Assembly (NCBI RefSeq): GCF_000731985.1 | Contig: NZ_JNCS01000001.1 | Span: 682,001 to 746,000 of the forward strand | From: Natrinema altunense | GTDB lineage: Archaea; Halobacteriota; Halobacteria; Halobacteriales; Natrialbaceae | DNA: 64,000 nt | Direction of reading: 5' to 3' | Part shown: positions 28,149 through 37,447 of the stretch, in pieces | Layout: the number at the start of each line of letters is the position of its first letter | How positions within the stretch are numbered: position 1 is the first letter of the stretch | The notes under the pieces: model-generated | Told to the model about the DNA's origin: nothing | The model's database searches: none | The model's input: the letters and a program-made list of their open reading frames with translations, nothing else | Position numbers and translations under genes: made by a program

Positions 28149-29065
28149 TGGTAGACACCGAAACGTTCGTTCCAGACGCAGTCGCAGAGATCGACGAGGA
28201 AATCGACGACGCCAACGCCGTCATCGCCCTCTCGGGCGGTGTCGACTCCTCGGTCGCCGCCGCCTTGGCCTACGAGGCGATCGGCGACCGACTCACGCCC
28301 GTCTACGTCGACACCGGCCTGATGCGGAAAGGCGAAACGGATCAGATCCGCGAGACCTTCGACTACATGGAATCGCTCCGGGTCGTCGACGCGAAAGACC
28401 GATTCCTCGATGCGCTCGAGGGAACCACCGATCCCGAGGCGAAACGCGAGATTATCGGCGAGCAGTTCATCCGGGAGTTCGAGCGCGAAGCGAAAGACGC
28501 CGACGCCGACTACCTCGTGCAGGGGACGATCTACCCCGACCGCATCGAGAGCGAGGGCGGGATCAAGTCCCACCACAACGTCGGCGGCCTCCCCGAGGTC
28601 GTCGACTTCGAGGGGATCGTCGAACCCGTTCGCGACCTCTACAAGGACGAGGTCCGCGAGGTCGCGCGCCACCTCGGCTTAGACGAGCTCGTCGCCGAGC
28701 GGATGCCGTTCCCCGGGCCCGGGCTCGCCGTCCGGATCATCGGCGAGATTACCGAGGAGAAACTCGAGGTCGCCCGCGAGGCCAACCACGTCGTCGAGGA
28801 GGAACTCGAGGAGTACGAGCCGTGGCAGGCGCTGGCGGCCGTCATCGGCAAGGCGACGGGCGTCAAGGGTGACAACCGCGTCCACGGCTGGGTGGTTTCC
28901 GTCCGCTCCGTCGAGTCACGCGACGGGATGACCGCCCGCGCCCAGGAGATCGATTGGGAGACGCTCCAGCGGATTCAGTCCCGAATCACGGGCTCCCACG
29001 AGAACGTCGCCCGCGTCGTCTACGACGTGACCCACAAACCGCCCGCGACGATCGAGTACGAATGA
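28148..29065 (+). CDS. guaA: GMP synthase, ATP-pyrophosphatase subunit
   Basis: A 305-residue protein carrying only the ATP-PPase and dimerisation domains of GMP synthase, as in archaea with split GuaA; the glutaminase subunit must be elsewhere. The P-loop-like SGGVDSS occurs as [19 protein letters not shown] near residue 26. The C-terminal dimerisation segment ends in [19 protein letters not shown], the family end. Start and stop overlap its neighbours by one and four bases, so translation is probably coupled. Confidence 0.95.
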   Translation: MVDTETFVPDAVAEIDEEIDDANAVIALSGGVDSSVAAALAYEAIGDRLTPVYVDTGLMRKGETDQIRETFDYMESLRVVDAKDRFLDALEGTTDPEAKREIIGEQFIREFEREAKDADADYLVQGTIYPDRIESEGGIKSHHNVGGLPEVVDFEGIVEPVRDLYKDEVREVARHLGLDELVAERMPFPGPGLAVRIIGEITEEKLEVAREANHVVEEELEEYEPWQALAAVIGKATGVKGDNRVHGWVVSVRSVESRDGMTARAQEIDWETLQRIQSRITGSHENVARVVYDVTHKPPATIEYE

Positions 29066-29394
29066 GTTCCGCGACGACCGCCGTCGTCGCCGGTTCCGAC
29101 GAGGACGACATCGGGACGGCACTCGAGAGCGAAGGCGTCGCAGTGAGCCGACTCGACGGCGTCATCTCCCGCCCCCAACTCGAGGAGGCGGGCGTCGTCA
29201 CGGCAGACCTGTACGTCCTGACCGATGTCGGGCAGGCGACGACGATCCCGATCGTCTGCGATCTGAACGACGAGGTCCGAACCGTCGTCTACGCCAACCG
29301 GACCGTCCCCGAGTTCGTCAAGGGGCAACTCGACATCGCGATCGATCCGCAGTTGATGGACGCGAGCGTCGTCGCCGACGAACTCGTCGACTGA
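29062..29394 (+). CDS. Conserved protein downstream of guaA (DUF7126-like)
   Basis: A 110-residue acidic protein, [20 protein letters not shown], with a Rossmann-like or receiver-like alternation: [20 protein letters not shown] and [21 protein letters not shown] remember this family (DUF7126) as being regularly next to pyrG/guaA in haloarchaea. The start at 29062 overlaps the guaA stop (ATGA). A role in nucleotide metabolism is suggested only by the operon. Confidence 0.75.
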   Translation: MSSATTAVVAGSDEDDIGTALESEGVAVSRLDGVISRPQLEEAGVVTADLYVLTDVGQATTIPIVCDLNDEVRTVVYANRTVPEFVKGQLDIAIDPQLMDASVVADELVD

Positions 29395-29880
29395 CGCTTT
29401 CGGACCCGACCGCCGAGCCGGGCCGACGGTTGGGACACCGATTCGGTCGCCGACACCGCCGTTTCGGCCCGTCCGTTTTTCGAACGGCCGTCTCAGCAGT
29501 ATAAACTTTCTCACCGCCGATTTCGACCGAATAAAATCGAATTGAACTCGGCAGAACTCGGCGTAAAATCGGTGTACCATCACCCCCGTTCAAGTGATCG
29601 TCCCCGCTACGTCGGGATGGAGGTCGACGGGCAGTCCCCACCGACGCACCCACCACTGCTCCCGCGACTTCCAGCAACCCCACCACAGCACCCTTCCCCC
29701 ACCACTGCCAACCGATTTCGCTGACGCGGGCCCACCCCACCGGCTCGCGTCACACCCTGCGATTCTGGCATCGGGACGCGGCGGGTTCCGTCGCGTCCCG
29801 GGGATGGACTTCCTTCTGTCGACGCCTCCGGTTCCAGTCGAACAATCACCAGCGACCGCCCCGTGGTCGCCCCGACCGCG
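29395..29880. other. Intergenic stretch, 486 bases
   Basis: It separates the convergent pyrG operon and the folate/MoCo pair. It is C-rich on the plus strand between 29630 and 29700 and contains an AT-richer patch near 29495-29580. Open frames exist on both strands but have no start-proximal codon bias or family resemblance. I see no RNA gene. It may hold the terminators of both operons. Confidence 0.5.
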
Positions 29881-30624
29881 CTACGAGGTTCGAAGCCGTT
29901 CCAGAACCGGAATCTCCGCGACTCGATCGTCCGTAAGCAGGTCCCAGTCGATGCCGGTCGGCTGCGCGCTCCCCTCCGGACGGAACGCGCGCTCGGGCGT
30001 GACCACGAGATCCATCGGGACGTCGTGGGCCTCGATCGTGACCGACTCCGCGATCAGTTGTCGCTCGTGGACGGTGGTCGCGACGGGCGTCGCGTCGTCG
30101 ACGAGACCGAGTTCCCGGAGGACGGCGTACTCGAGGTCGCTGTAGCCCTCTCCCTTTCCGATCCGGCCGCCCTCCGGGGTGACCGCGACGCTCCCGGAGA
30201 CGATCAGATCGACGCGGTCGATCGCGCTCGGGCCGACCTGTTCGCCGTGTGTCGAGGAGCCGGAGACGGTCGTCGCCGCGTCGTAGTCCTCGAGGTCGTC
30301 CGGATCGAGCTTCAGGAAACACCGCTCGTCGGCCAGCCGCGGCACGGCCATGTAGACCGTCTTGCCCTCGCGCAGCGCCCGCCGCCGGACGGAGAGTTGC
30401 GGTGCGTCGGGGTTCGCTTTGATCGTCGTCGCCGCGGCCCACTCGGGCTGGTCGGCCAGTCGGTCGGCGGCCTCGCTCGCCCCGGCGAAGTTCGGAATAC
30501 GGCCGTGGGGCGGGAACGGAAAGCGGGCTTCGCCGCGTTCCTCCAGGTCGTCCCAGACCCGTTCGCGGACGGCGTCCTTGTCGAGCCGGTCGGTCGCATC
30601 CCCATCGCGATCGGAAACGCCCAC
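29881..30624 (-). CDS. 5-formyltetrahydrofolate cyclo-ligase
   Basis: A 247-residue enzyme of the 5-FTHF cyclo-ligase fold, converting 5-formyl-THF to methenyl-THF with ATP. The family signature is seen as GGRIGKGEGYSDLEYAVLRE (near residue 146), the G-x-G-x-G-Y-x-D motif. The first half has RIPNFAGASEAADRLADQPE. The start was placed at GTG 30624 because a GGAGG ribosome-binding site overlapping the moaB stop lies about 7 bases upstream; GTG 30633 is the alternative. It is transcribed with moaB. Confidence 0.85.
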   Translation of the reverse strand: MGVSDRDGDATDRLDKDAVRERVWDDLEERGEARFPFPPHGRIPNFAGASEAADRLADQPEWAAATTIKANPDAPQLSVRRRALREGKTVYMAVPRLADERCFLKLDPDDLEDYDAATTVSGSSTHGEQVGPSAIDRVDLIVSGSVAVTPEGGRIGKGEGYSDLEYAVLRELGLVDDATPVATTVHERQLIAESVTIEAHDVPMDLVVTPERAFRPEGSAQPTGIDWDLLTDDRVAEIPVLERLRTS

Positions 30625-30625
30625 G

Positions 30626-31189
30626 TCAGGCACCTCCGTCGGCCGCATCCGCGTCGGTCGAGTCGTCGTCCTCGTCCGGTTCCTCGCGTGCGAGCCCGAC
30701 GAGCACGGGCGCTTCCGACAGGATGATCTCCGCGAGCGCGAGTCGGGCCGCGTCGGCGTCGCCGGGGAGACAGAAGACCGGCGTTCCGTCGGCGACGCCC
30801 GCGAGGGTCCGCGCGGCGACGGTTTTCGTTCCAACTCGTTCGTACGCCAGGAGGGTAAACAGTTCGCTGAACGCGGTCAGTTCCTTCTCGAGGAGCGGCT
30901 CGACGGCGTCGAGCGTGACGTCGGTCGGTTCGACGCTGGTCGCGCCGGCGGAGATCACGATGTCGACGTCGTCGCGATCGATCAGTCGCGAGACGATCGA
31001 CTGGACCTTGTCGTGGTCCGCGCCGACGTGCTCTCGGACCGTGACTTCGTTGCCGTCGTCCTCGAGCGCCGTAGAGATCGCCTCGCCGGCCTCGTCGGTA
31101 GCGAGGCTCCGACTCGAGGAGACCGTGACGACGCCAGTACAGAGCGTCCCGTCGTCGGGGTCGGCGTCGCTGGTGGTCGTCTCGTTCAT
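30626..31189 (-). CDS. moaB: MoaB/MogA-family molybdenum cofactor protein
   Basis: A 187-residue MoaB/MogA-like protein, which in active members adenylylates molybdopterin. The N-terminal TGVVTVSSSRSLATDEAG and the C-terminal ERVGTKTVAARTLAGVADGT plus PVFCLPGD fit the family. The central molybdopterin-binding GGTG motif is altered: the sequence reads ISAGATSVEPTDVT, where TTGGTGxxPxDVT is usual. An acidic tail ends the protein. The folate cyclo-ligase gene follows one base after its stop. Confidence 0.8.
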   Translation of the reverse strand: MNETTTSDADPDDGTLCTGVVTVSSSRSLATDEAGEAISTALEDDGNEVTVREHVGADHDKVQSIVSRLIDRDDVDIVISAGATSVEPTDVTLDAVEPLLEKELTAFSELFTLLAYERVGTKTVAARTLAGVADGTPVFCLPGDADAARLALAEIILSEAPVLVGLAREEPDEDDDSTDADAADGGA

Positions 31190-31422
31190 ACGTCGCCTTC
31201 GAAAGCCGGCGGGTAAAAACTACGCACACGCGTCTGCGCTTCGGATAGCGCTCGACCCATCCCGGATCGGCGACGCTCGTCGCCGCTGCCCCGGTCGTGC
31301 AACCAAGCGAGAGCGGCGTCGTCCGTGATCCACCGTCTGGCCGCGTCGGACGGCCACGGGCAGCGACCGCCGGATGCTGGTAGCCAAACTGTTATGGACG
31401 GCGTTTCCGTTGGCCTGCGTAT

Positions 31423-32448
31423 ATGCAGGCAGTTCAATTCACGGAGCACGGTGACACTGACGTTATCGAGTACGGGGAGTACCCCGATCCGGAGATCGAT
31501 CGGGACGAGGTGCTAGTCGACATCAAAGCGGCCGCACTCAACCACCTGGACATCTGGACCCGGCGAGGGATGCCGGGGATCGACCTCGAGATGCCCCACG
31601 TTCCGGGCAGCGACGGGGCCGGCGTCGTGACGGACGTCGGCGCGGACGTCACGCGCTTCGAGGAGGGCGATCGCGTCGCGCTCTCGGCCGGCTGTGGCGA
31701 CCTTCGAATGGACGACCCGACGCTCGATCCGCGATACCACATCATCGGCGAACACGTCACGGGCGTCCACTCCGAATACGCGGCGATCCCCGAGGACAAC
31801 CTGATCCCCGTCCCCGAGCACGTCGACTGGGACGTCGCCGGCTCGAGCTGTCTGGTCTTTCAGACCGCCTGGCGGATGCTCATCGAGCGCGCCGATCTCG
31901 AGGCCGGCGAGACGGTCCTCGTGCTTGGCGCAAGCGGCGGGGTCGGCCACGCCGCCCTGCAGATCGCCGACTACGCGGGCGCGGAGGTCTACGCGACCGG
32001 CAGCACCGAGGACAAACTCGACTACGCCGAGGCCCACGGCGCGGATCACGTCTGTAACTACGAGGAGGCGGACTTCGCGGACTGGGTTCTCGAGGAGACG
32101 GACGGCCGGGGCGTGGATGTCGTCGTCGAACACGTCGGCGCGCCCACCTGGCGGAACTCGCTGAAGAGCCTGACCAAGGGCGGCCGGCTCGTCACCTGCG
32201 GCGGCACCGGCGGCGGCAATCCCGAGACGGACATCCCGCGTATCTTCTGGAACCAGCTCCAGATCATCGGTTCGACGATGGCGACGCCCGATCAGGTCGA
32301 CGACGTGATGGACCTCGTCTGGGACGGGACGTTCGAGCCCGCGATCCGCGAGGACCTGCCGATGAGCGAGACCGCACGCGCCCACGAGATCATCCAGAAC
32401 CGGGAAGGGTTCGGCAAGGTCGTCGTCCGCCCGGACAGCGAACGCTAA
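31423..32448 (+). CDS. Zinc-dependent MDR alcohol dehydrogenase family protein
   Basis: A 341-residue medium-chain dehydrogenase/reductase. The GroES-like domain has NHLDIWTRRGMPGIDLEMPH and VPGSDGAGVV. The Rossmann motif is VLVLGASGGVGHAALQIADY near residue 165. A catalytic-zinc Cys in the usual position is absent (NHLDIWT instead of C-x-x-D), so the protein may belong to the quinone-oxidoreductase-like branch rather than classical zinc ADH. The start at 31423 is the first ATG. Confidence 0.85.
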   Translation: MQAVQFTEHGDTDVIEYGEYPDPEIDRDEVLVDIKAAALNHLDIWTRRGMPGIDLEMPHVPGSDGAGVVTDVGADVTRFEEGDRVALSAGCGDLRMDDPTLDPRYHIIGEHVTGVHSEYAAIPEDNLIPVPEHVDWDVAGSSCLVFQTAWRMLIERADLEAGETVLVLGASGGVGHAALQIADYAGAEVYATGSTEDKLDYAEAHGADHVCNYEEADFADWVLEETDGRGVDVVVEHVGAPTWRNSLKSLTKGGRLVTCGGTGGGNPETDIPRIFWNQLQIIGSTMATPDQVDDVMDLVWDGTFEPAIREDLPMSETARAHEIIQNREGFGKVVVRPDSER

Positions 32449-32541
32449 CCGCCGACGACCGCCGCACGGACACGACGCGTCCCGCTCGCTCGCCGCTTGC
32501 GGACGAACCTGTCAGGTCGGCCAACCGTGAGGGCTTTGACG

Positions 32542-32877
32542 ATGCGGTCGAACGATCCGATAGTGAGCTCGAGCGACGACGGCGGCTACGTCCACGATCC
32601 AGCGGCGTTCGATACCGATGCCGACGGCGAACAGGGCGACGAGCCGGCCGACGACGAAGGGGACGAACCGCCCCACCCCGCGACGGTCGACCGCGAGTTC
32701 GACTGGCGTGGCTGGGTTCTCGTCGGCGTCCTGTGTTTTGCCTTCCTCGTCGCTCCGGCGGCCATCTATCTCGTCCCGCCGGGCGCGGAGGGGTATCGCT
32801 TCGCGCTGTTGATTCTCCCGCTTGCGCCCGCACTCTTGCTCGCGATCACCGCCGTCTGGGCGACGACGCGACCCTGA
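32542..32877 (+). CDS. Membrane protein with acidic N-terminus, hypothetical
   Basis: A 111-residue protein. The first 60 residues are very acidic (DADGEQGDEPADDEGDEPPH) and precede two membrane helices: GWVLVGVLCFAFLVAPAAIY and ALLILPLAPALLLAITAVW. The start at 32542 (MRSNDPIVSSS) excludes 15 basic upstream residues. It resembles small haloarchaeal membrane families known only by DUF numbers. Function unknown. Confidence 0.6.
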   Translation: MRSNDPIVSSSDDGGYVHDPAAFDTDADGEQGDEPADDEGDEPPHPATVDREFDWRGWVLVGVLCFAFLVAPAAIYLVPPGAEGYRFALLILPLAPALLLAITAVWATTRP

Positions 32878-32943
32878 ACGCGGCCAGCGGCGAGGCTGAA
32901 CGAGATGCGGTCGACGAAAACGAAACGGCGAGCGGTGCGTCGG

Positions 32944-33261
32944 CTACGCCTGCGCGTTCCGTCCGTCCTCGAGCTGCTCGAGGGCGGCCGTGCCGTGATC
33001 GACGTCCCGGACGGGCGTCTCCTCGCGGTCGACGTACGCGGCGAGCGCGTCGTAGATGTGATCGGCCTGGGTGGCAGTGAGCCGGTCCGTGTTGCCGTCG
33101 GTCTCGAGCGTGTCGATCGCCTCGAGGACCCATTCCGGCGGCCGTTCGTCCGCGTCGAGTGCCTCGTCGAGGCGGGTCGCGAGGACGTGGTGGACGACCC
33201 AGCGTTCGTCTCTGGAGAGCGTGACTTCGTACGTCTCGGTGTCCGGTGGTGAGGAGCTCAT
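32944..33261 (-). CDS. Conserved haloarchaeal protein (DUF7853-like)
   Basis: A 105-residue soluble acidic protein, MSSSPPDTETYEVTLSRDER at the start, then WVVHHVLATRLDEALDADE and a helical C-terminal half (TATQADHIYDALAAYVDRE). I recall it as a DUF7853-type family. It is convergent with the membrane protein upstream. No catalytic motif is visible. Confidence 0.6.
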   Translation of the reverse strand: MSSSPPDTETYEVTLSRDERWVVHHVLATRLDEALDADERPPEWVLEAIDTLETDGNTDRLTATQADHIYDALAAYVDREETPVRDVDHGTAALEQLEDGRNAQA

Positions 33262-33482
33262 TTCGTCAGACTGGACCGGGATTGTCGGTCCTCGATCAAC
33301 GCTACGAACACCGTCATAATAAGCCTTGTCACACTATGCCATAGTTGCTGCCTTCGGTCGATCGACATCGGGTGGGGACAGGCCGCTCGGCCGCTCGATC
33401 GTGTCGTGGCTACTGACAGTCCGGTCACCGATCAAAAGCTACTAACAGAATCGTCCCGATACACACACAGGAGCCGACGCTG

Positions 33483-34556
33483 ATGGACCTCGCGACGTTA
33501 TCCGCAAAGATCGCGACCGGACGCATCGGAGGCACGCTCTCACAGCTCGTCCCCGCGACGCCGATCTGGGAGCGCGAGTGGGACGTCTGTTGTGTGCTCG
33601 ACGGCTGCCGGCTCGATCTCATGCACGAGGCGGCCGCCGCCGGCCACGAGGCGCTTCCCAGCCCCGATGCGGTGGGTTCGCTGTGGTCGGTCGGGTCCCA
33701 ATCGGCCGAGTGGATGGATCGGACCTTCGCCCCCGAACACCGCGAGGAGATGGCCCGCACCGCCTACGTGACCGGGAACCCCTTTTCGTCCCAATCCTGC
33801 GAACACATTCTCGTCACCTCCGACGACGTCCTGCCGCTCACGGCCGACGATTTCGGCGTCTTCCACGAAGCCTGGCGCGATGGCTGGGTCGACGACGATA
33901 TCTCGACGATCCCACCCGAGCCGCTGACCGACGCCGCGATCGCGATCTGGCGACATCGCCGGAAGCTGGGCATCGACCGCATCGTCGTCCACTACATGCA
34001 ACCCCACGCCCCGTTCCGATCGCAGCCGGGTTGGTTCTTCGGCTCGGCCGACATCGAACACTGGGGCCAGTTCACCGACGGGGACGACGACGATGATCTC
34101 GATCTCGAGGCCCTCGATCCCGCGGACCGCGAGGCGCTCGAGGCGTTGGCCGACGCCGAGGACGATGCCGACGAGACGGACTCGATGAACGATCCCTGGC
34201 TGCGACTGCGTGACGGGGACCTCTCCTACGAGGCGGTCTGGGCGGCCTACCGGGACAACCTCGAGTGGGTGCTCGACGATCTCACGCGCCTGCTCGCGAA
34301 CTGCGACGGGCGGGTCGCGATGACCAGCGACCACGGCAACGCGATCGGCGAGTTCGGCGTCTGGTCACATCCCCCCGGAACGCCGGTCCCCGCCCTTCGC
34401 CGGGTTCCCTGGGCGGTCCGCGAGGGTCGGGATCGAGGGACCTGCGATCCCGCCCTCCCGACGGGGCTTCGCCAGCGCGGCGCGGACGGCACGGAGCGGA
34501 CGGAGGACCACGGTGACGACATCGAATCGCGCCTCGAGGCGCTGGGCTACCGGTGA
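33483..34556 (+). CDS. Sulfatase/alkaline-phosphatase-fold protein
   Basis: A 357-residue protein of the alkaline-phosphatase superfamily, of a kind common near haloarchaeal glycan genes. The nucleophile region is CCVLDGCRLDLMHEAAAAG (about residues 36-54), where Asp and Cys/Thr-type residues bind metal. Later motifs are RIVVHYMQPHAPFRSQPGWF and the metal-binding TSDHGNAIGEFGVWSHPPGT near residue 283. The final 60 residues (RGTCDPALPTGL) look low in structure. Its stop overlaps the following methyltransferase start, suggesting a two-gene operon. The substrate may be a sulfo- or phospho-glycan. Confidence 0.75.
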   Translation: MDLATLSAKIATGRIGGTLSQLVPATPIWEREWDVCCVLDGCRLDLMHEAAAAGHEALPSPDAVGSLWSVGSQSAEWMDRTFAPEHREEMARTAYVTGNPFSSQSCEHILVTSDDVLPLTADDFGVFHEAWRDGWVDDDISTIPPEPLTDAAIAIWRHRRKLGIDRIVVHYMQPHAPFRSQPGWFFGSADIEHWGQFTDGDDDDDLDLEALDPADREALEALADAEDDADETDSMNDPWLRLRDGDLSYEAVWAAYRDNLEWVLDDLTRLLANCDGRVAMTSDHGNAIGEFGVWSHPPGTPVPALRRVPWAVREGRDRGTCDPALPTGLRQRGADGTERTEDHGDDIESRLEALGYR

Positions 34557-35296
34557 CGGGCGTGCTTCGTGACGCGATCTACGCCGTTCGAAAGGCGCAA
34601 CTGCGATTCGAGCGCCGCCGCCTCGATTACGGCCGGGAAACGCGAGACCGGGCCGACCGGCTGGCGGCGGTGCTTCCGGCGTCGGCCGCCGAACTGCGGG
34701 CGTACGAACGCGAGTACGACGACCTCGAGTGGTTCCACGAACGCTATGCCGATCGCGTCGACGCGATTCACGAGGCCGGCGTCGCGACCGACACGACCCA
34801 CTGGCGCGACGGGGTGACGCTGTACGTCGTCTGTCGCGCCCTCGAGGTCGAAACCGCCGTCGAGACCGGCATTCTGTTCGGCTCGTTCGACGCGCACATC
34901 CTCGCTGCGATGGCCGAGAACGGTGGCGGCACGCTCCACTCGCTGGATCTGCCCGGTGGTCCGCCGGGGCCGTTCGAATACGGTCACCTGATCCCGGATC
35001 GCTGTCGCGACCGGTGGGAACTCCATCTGGGTGACGCACGCGAGGTCCTGCCGGAACTGCTCGCGACCGTCGGCCCCGTCGACCTGTTCCTCCACGACTC
35101 GGATCACCGACTCCCACATATGCGATTCGAGTACGAGACGGCGCTGCCACGGATCTCGCCCGGCGGGGTTCTGGCGAGTCACGATGTGCGACTCTCCGAA
35201 TTGTTCGACCAGTTCACGGCGGAACACGGCCTCCCCGCCCGCACCGTCTGTGATACGGGCATCGCCGGCGTTCCGCCGTGGGAAAGCCCGGACTGA
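34553..35296 (+). CDS. Class I SAM-dependent methyltransferase
   Basis: A 247-residue protein. The SAM-binding region reads AVETGILFGSFDAHILAAMA (about residues 100-119), with the acidic loop LHSLDLPGG. The next motif is VDLFLHDSDHRLPHMRFEYE, typical of class I enzymes of the Methyltransf_24 kind. It starts with GTG, overlapping the upstream gene by 4 bases. Pairing with a sulfatase-fold protein suggests modification of a glycan or lipid; this is inference. Confidence 0.78.
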   Translation: MTGVLRDAIYAVRKAQLRFERRRLDYGRETRDRADRLAAVLPASAAELRAYEREYDDLEWFHERYADRVDAIHEAGVATDTTHWRDGVTLYVVCRALEVETAVETGILFGSFDAHILAAMAENGGGTLHSLDLPGGPPGPFEYGHLIPDRCRDRWELHLGDAREVLPELLATVGPVDLFLHDSDHRLPHMRFEYETALPRISPGGVLASHDVRLSELFDQFTAEHGLPARTVCDTGIAGVPPWESPD

Positions 35297-35950
35297 GCAC
35301 GGGAGAGCAGCACTTCACATCGGGATCTACCCACGGGCGGGATACCCGGCACCAGGCGGTGGGAAAATCGCCGCGCCGAACCCGTCCCACCGGACACCGA
35401 TCGCGTGCACTGCTCGAGGAAACGGGTGAGGCGAAAGACGGCACGATTTCGGAAGTTTCCTATATATTAACATAGGTATTTGACATAGTAGTTCTTAATA
35501 TACGCAATACTAACGCCACAATGCACCACCTGTGAGCCGTGCACTCTGACAGCAGTTTCCCTCATTTCTCGAAGTACAGGGGCCTGAAACGGACTTCGAA
35601 ACCGTTCCCACGGAAAGAGGAGAAGAATATCACCTGAACAACCGATATTACTGGTTAAAAGAATCCATATATACATAAATGGGCGCATATTTAGGTCGAA
35701 ATAGTTGAAATCCTTCGAAATAGATGCTATTGAAAACGTGAGCCGACTCCATAATATTGCCACTTATACCCAAAACTACTGCTGATGAATGTAGTACAGA
35801 ATTTTATCAATTCCGTGGGGTGGTGTATATACAACGCTCTCGTCGTTGTCGGCAGCAGTCAACTCCCCACCGCTGGGGTGGTGGGCTTGGCAGTGGACTC
35901 CTGTTCTGTCGACACTGGCACGTCGGACGCCGCGTCAGTAGCGGTCACGA
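35297..35950. other. Intergenic stretch of about 650 bases, partly AT-rich
   Basis: From 35455 to 35800 the sequence is clearly AT-richer than either flank, which often marks inserted DNA. A minus-strand open frame (35467-35763) has mixed composition and no recognised family. A C/G hairpin-like segment near 35865-35885 (CCCCACC...GGTGG) may be a terminator or the end of a lost element. No gene is called. The stretch marks the left boundary of the chitin locus. Confidence 0.45.
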
Positions 35951-37012
35951 TCAGCGCGAATCGAACTCGATGACGGTCTTGATCCGATCCGGAGCCGCCG
36001 AGAACGCGTCGTCGACCGCAGCCGGTTCGAAGGTGTCCGTAATCAGCTCGTCACCGAACCAGTCGGGGAGCGCTGAGAGCGTCTCACAGGCGGCTTCGAA
36101 GTGTTCGATGTGGGAGTTGACGCTGCCGACGAGCGCTCTGTTCCCCAGCACGAGTTTGCGGTGGAGCCGACCGCCCGCAACGTCGAACTCGTCGTCTCCC
36201 GGGAGCCCGAGCAACACGCCAACGCCGTTTTGATCGAGCGCATCGATCGTCTCGAAGGCGTGTCTCGCGTATCCGGTTGCCTCGTAGATGAGGTCCATGG
36301 GCTCGTACACCGCCGGAACGTCGGCCACGGGAGTCTCACGCGAGTCCACGTAGGTCGCACCCAATCGTTCGATGAGGTCGATCGTCGGATCGGGTCGGTC
36401 GCGTCGGCCAAGACAGTACGTCCGATCGAACTCCGATTGCAATCTTGACAGCGTTAACAGGCCGAGCGGCCCGTTCCCCAGCACGAGTGCCGCGTCGCGC
36501 TGCCACTCGAACGCCGAGCGCGATGCGTAGGCGTGCTCGAGTGCCTTTTCGGTATTGCTCATCGGTTCGATCAGGACCCCGGTCGTTGCGAACGCGTCGG
36601 GAACCGGAACCAGGAACCCCGCCGGACTCGTGAAGTACTCGGCCATGTACCCGTGCGCGCCGTCGATCCCCCGCTCGAGGCACTCGTCGGGCGGTGCCAT
36701 ATCGGGCTCCCCGCGCCGGAAGTACTCGGTCGCGTCGCCCGGGGGACGGCGAACGGTTGGGACGACGAGTTGCCCCGCCTCGAGATCGGTCCCGTTCGGG
36801 TCTTCGACGACGCCGACGGCTTCGTGACCGAGGACCTGGTGGTCGCTCCCGGCGGGGAACCCGCCGTGTGTCCCCTCGACGACCTCGAAATCGGTTCCGT
36901 CGATCCCGACCCTGAGCGTTCGGACCAGTGCGTCGCCGGGGTCGGGATCGGGTCGTGGTTTGTCTATCAGACGCGGCCGGGAATCGCCGCGTTCGACGGC
37001 GATCGCTTTCAT
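35951..37012 (-). CDS. gdh: Glucose 1-dehydrogenase homologue (MDR family)
   Basis: A 353-residue homologue of haloarchaeal glucose dehydrogenase. The catalytic-zinc ligands correspond to D38 (VGIDGTD) and H63/E64 (GHEAVG). The marker VVPTVRRPPGDATEYFRRGE and the Rossmann segment ALVLGNGPLGLLTLSRL match closely. Known relatives oxidise glucose, and some related sugars, to the lactone as the first step of the Entner-Doudoroff route. Here it overlaps the RidA gene by 4 bases inside an amino-sugar cluster. Oxidation of glucosamine or GlcNAc is therefore the attractive, unproven alternative. Confidence 0.88.
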   Translation of the reverse strand: MKAIAVERGDSRPRLIDKPRPDPDPGDALVRTLRVGIDGTDFEVVEGTHGGFPAGSDHQVLGHEAVGVVEDPNGTDLEAGQLVVPTVRRPPGDATEYFRRGEPDMAPPDECLERGIDGAHGYMAEYFTSPAGFLVPVPDAFATTGVLIEPMSNTEKALEHAYASRSAFEWQRDAALVLGNGPLGLLTLSRLQSEFDRTYCLGRRDRPDPTIDLIERLGATYVDSRETPVADVPAVYEPMDLIYEATGYARHAFETIDALDQNGVGVLLGLPGDDEFDVAGGRLHRKLVLGNRALVGSVNSHIEHFEAACETLSALPDWFGDELITDTFEPAAVDDAFSAAPDRIKTVIEFDSR

Positions 37013-37389
37013 GAGTCGACCCGTGCGATCACTTCGATTTCGACGCCGATATCGATCGGCAACTCCGAAACCTCGACGGCGCTCCGGGCGGGGTAGGGTT
37101 CGGTTACGTACTGTTCGTACACCGCGTTGACGGCCTCGTAGTCGTCCATGTCGGTGACGAACACCGTCGACTTGACGATGTTCTCGAGGGAGCTGTGTCC
37201 GGCCTCGAGAACGGTCTCGAGGTTCTCCATGACGGCGTGCGTCTGTGACTCGATGTCGTTGGCGACGATCTCCCCCGACTCGGGATCGACCGGCCCCTGT
37301 CCGGAGACGTACAGCCGGTCACCGTCGCGGATCGCCTGGGAAAACGGGCCGATACTTGCGGGTGCGTCGTCGGTTGCAATTTCGTTCAT
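37009..37389 (-). CDS. RidA-family enamine/imine deaminase
   Basis: A 126-residue RidA/YjgF-family protein, which hydrolyses reactive enamines and imines released by PLP enzymes. MNEIATDDAPASIGPFSQAI at the start and the conserved Arg/Glu segment YPARSAVEVSELP near residue 104 fit the family. A TATA-like ATATAATG (minus strand, about 37415-37422) lies roughly 28 bases upstream of the start, so the RidA-dehydrogenase pair may have its own promoter. It sits directly downstream of the SelA-like PLP enzyme, a pairing that makes mechanistic sense. Confidence 0.92.
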   Translation of the reverse strand: MNEIATDDAPASIGPFSQAIRDGDRLYVSGQGPVDPESGEIVANDIESQTHAVMENLETVLEAGHSSLENIVKSTVFVTDMDDYEAVNAVYEQYVTEPYPARSAVEVSELPIDIGVEIEVIARVDS

Positions 37390-37447
37390 CGTCCACTCCG
37401 ATAACGTCTGACGGCCATTATATGCGTTTCGGTCACGAGGAACACGG

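Noticed and set aside
29600-29860. Possible RNase P or SRP RNA on the minus strand
   Set aside because: A GGAAGTCC-like string and a CAGGGTG string are present, but not in the order or with the flanking pairing of the RNase P core; no other conserved elements found.
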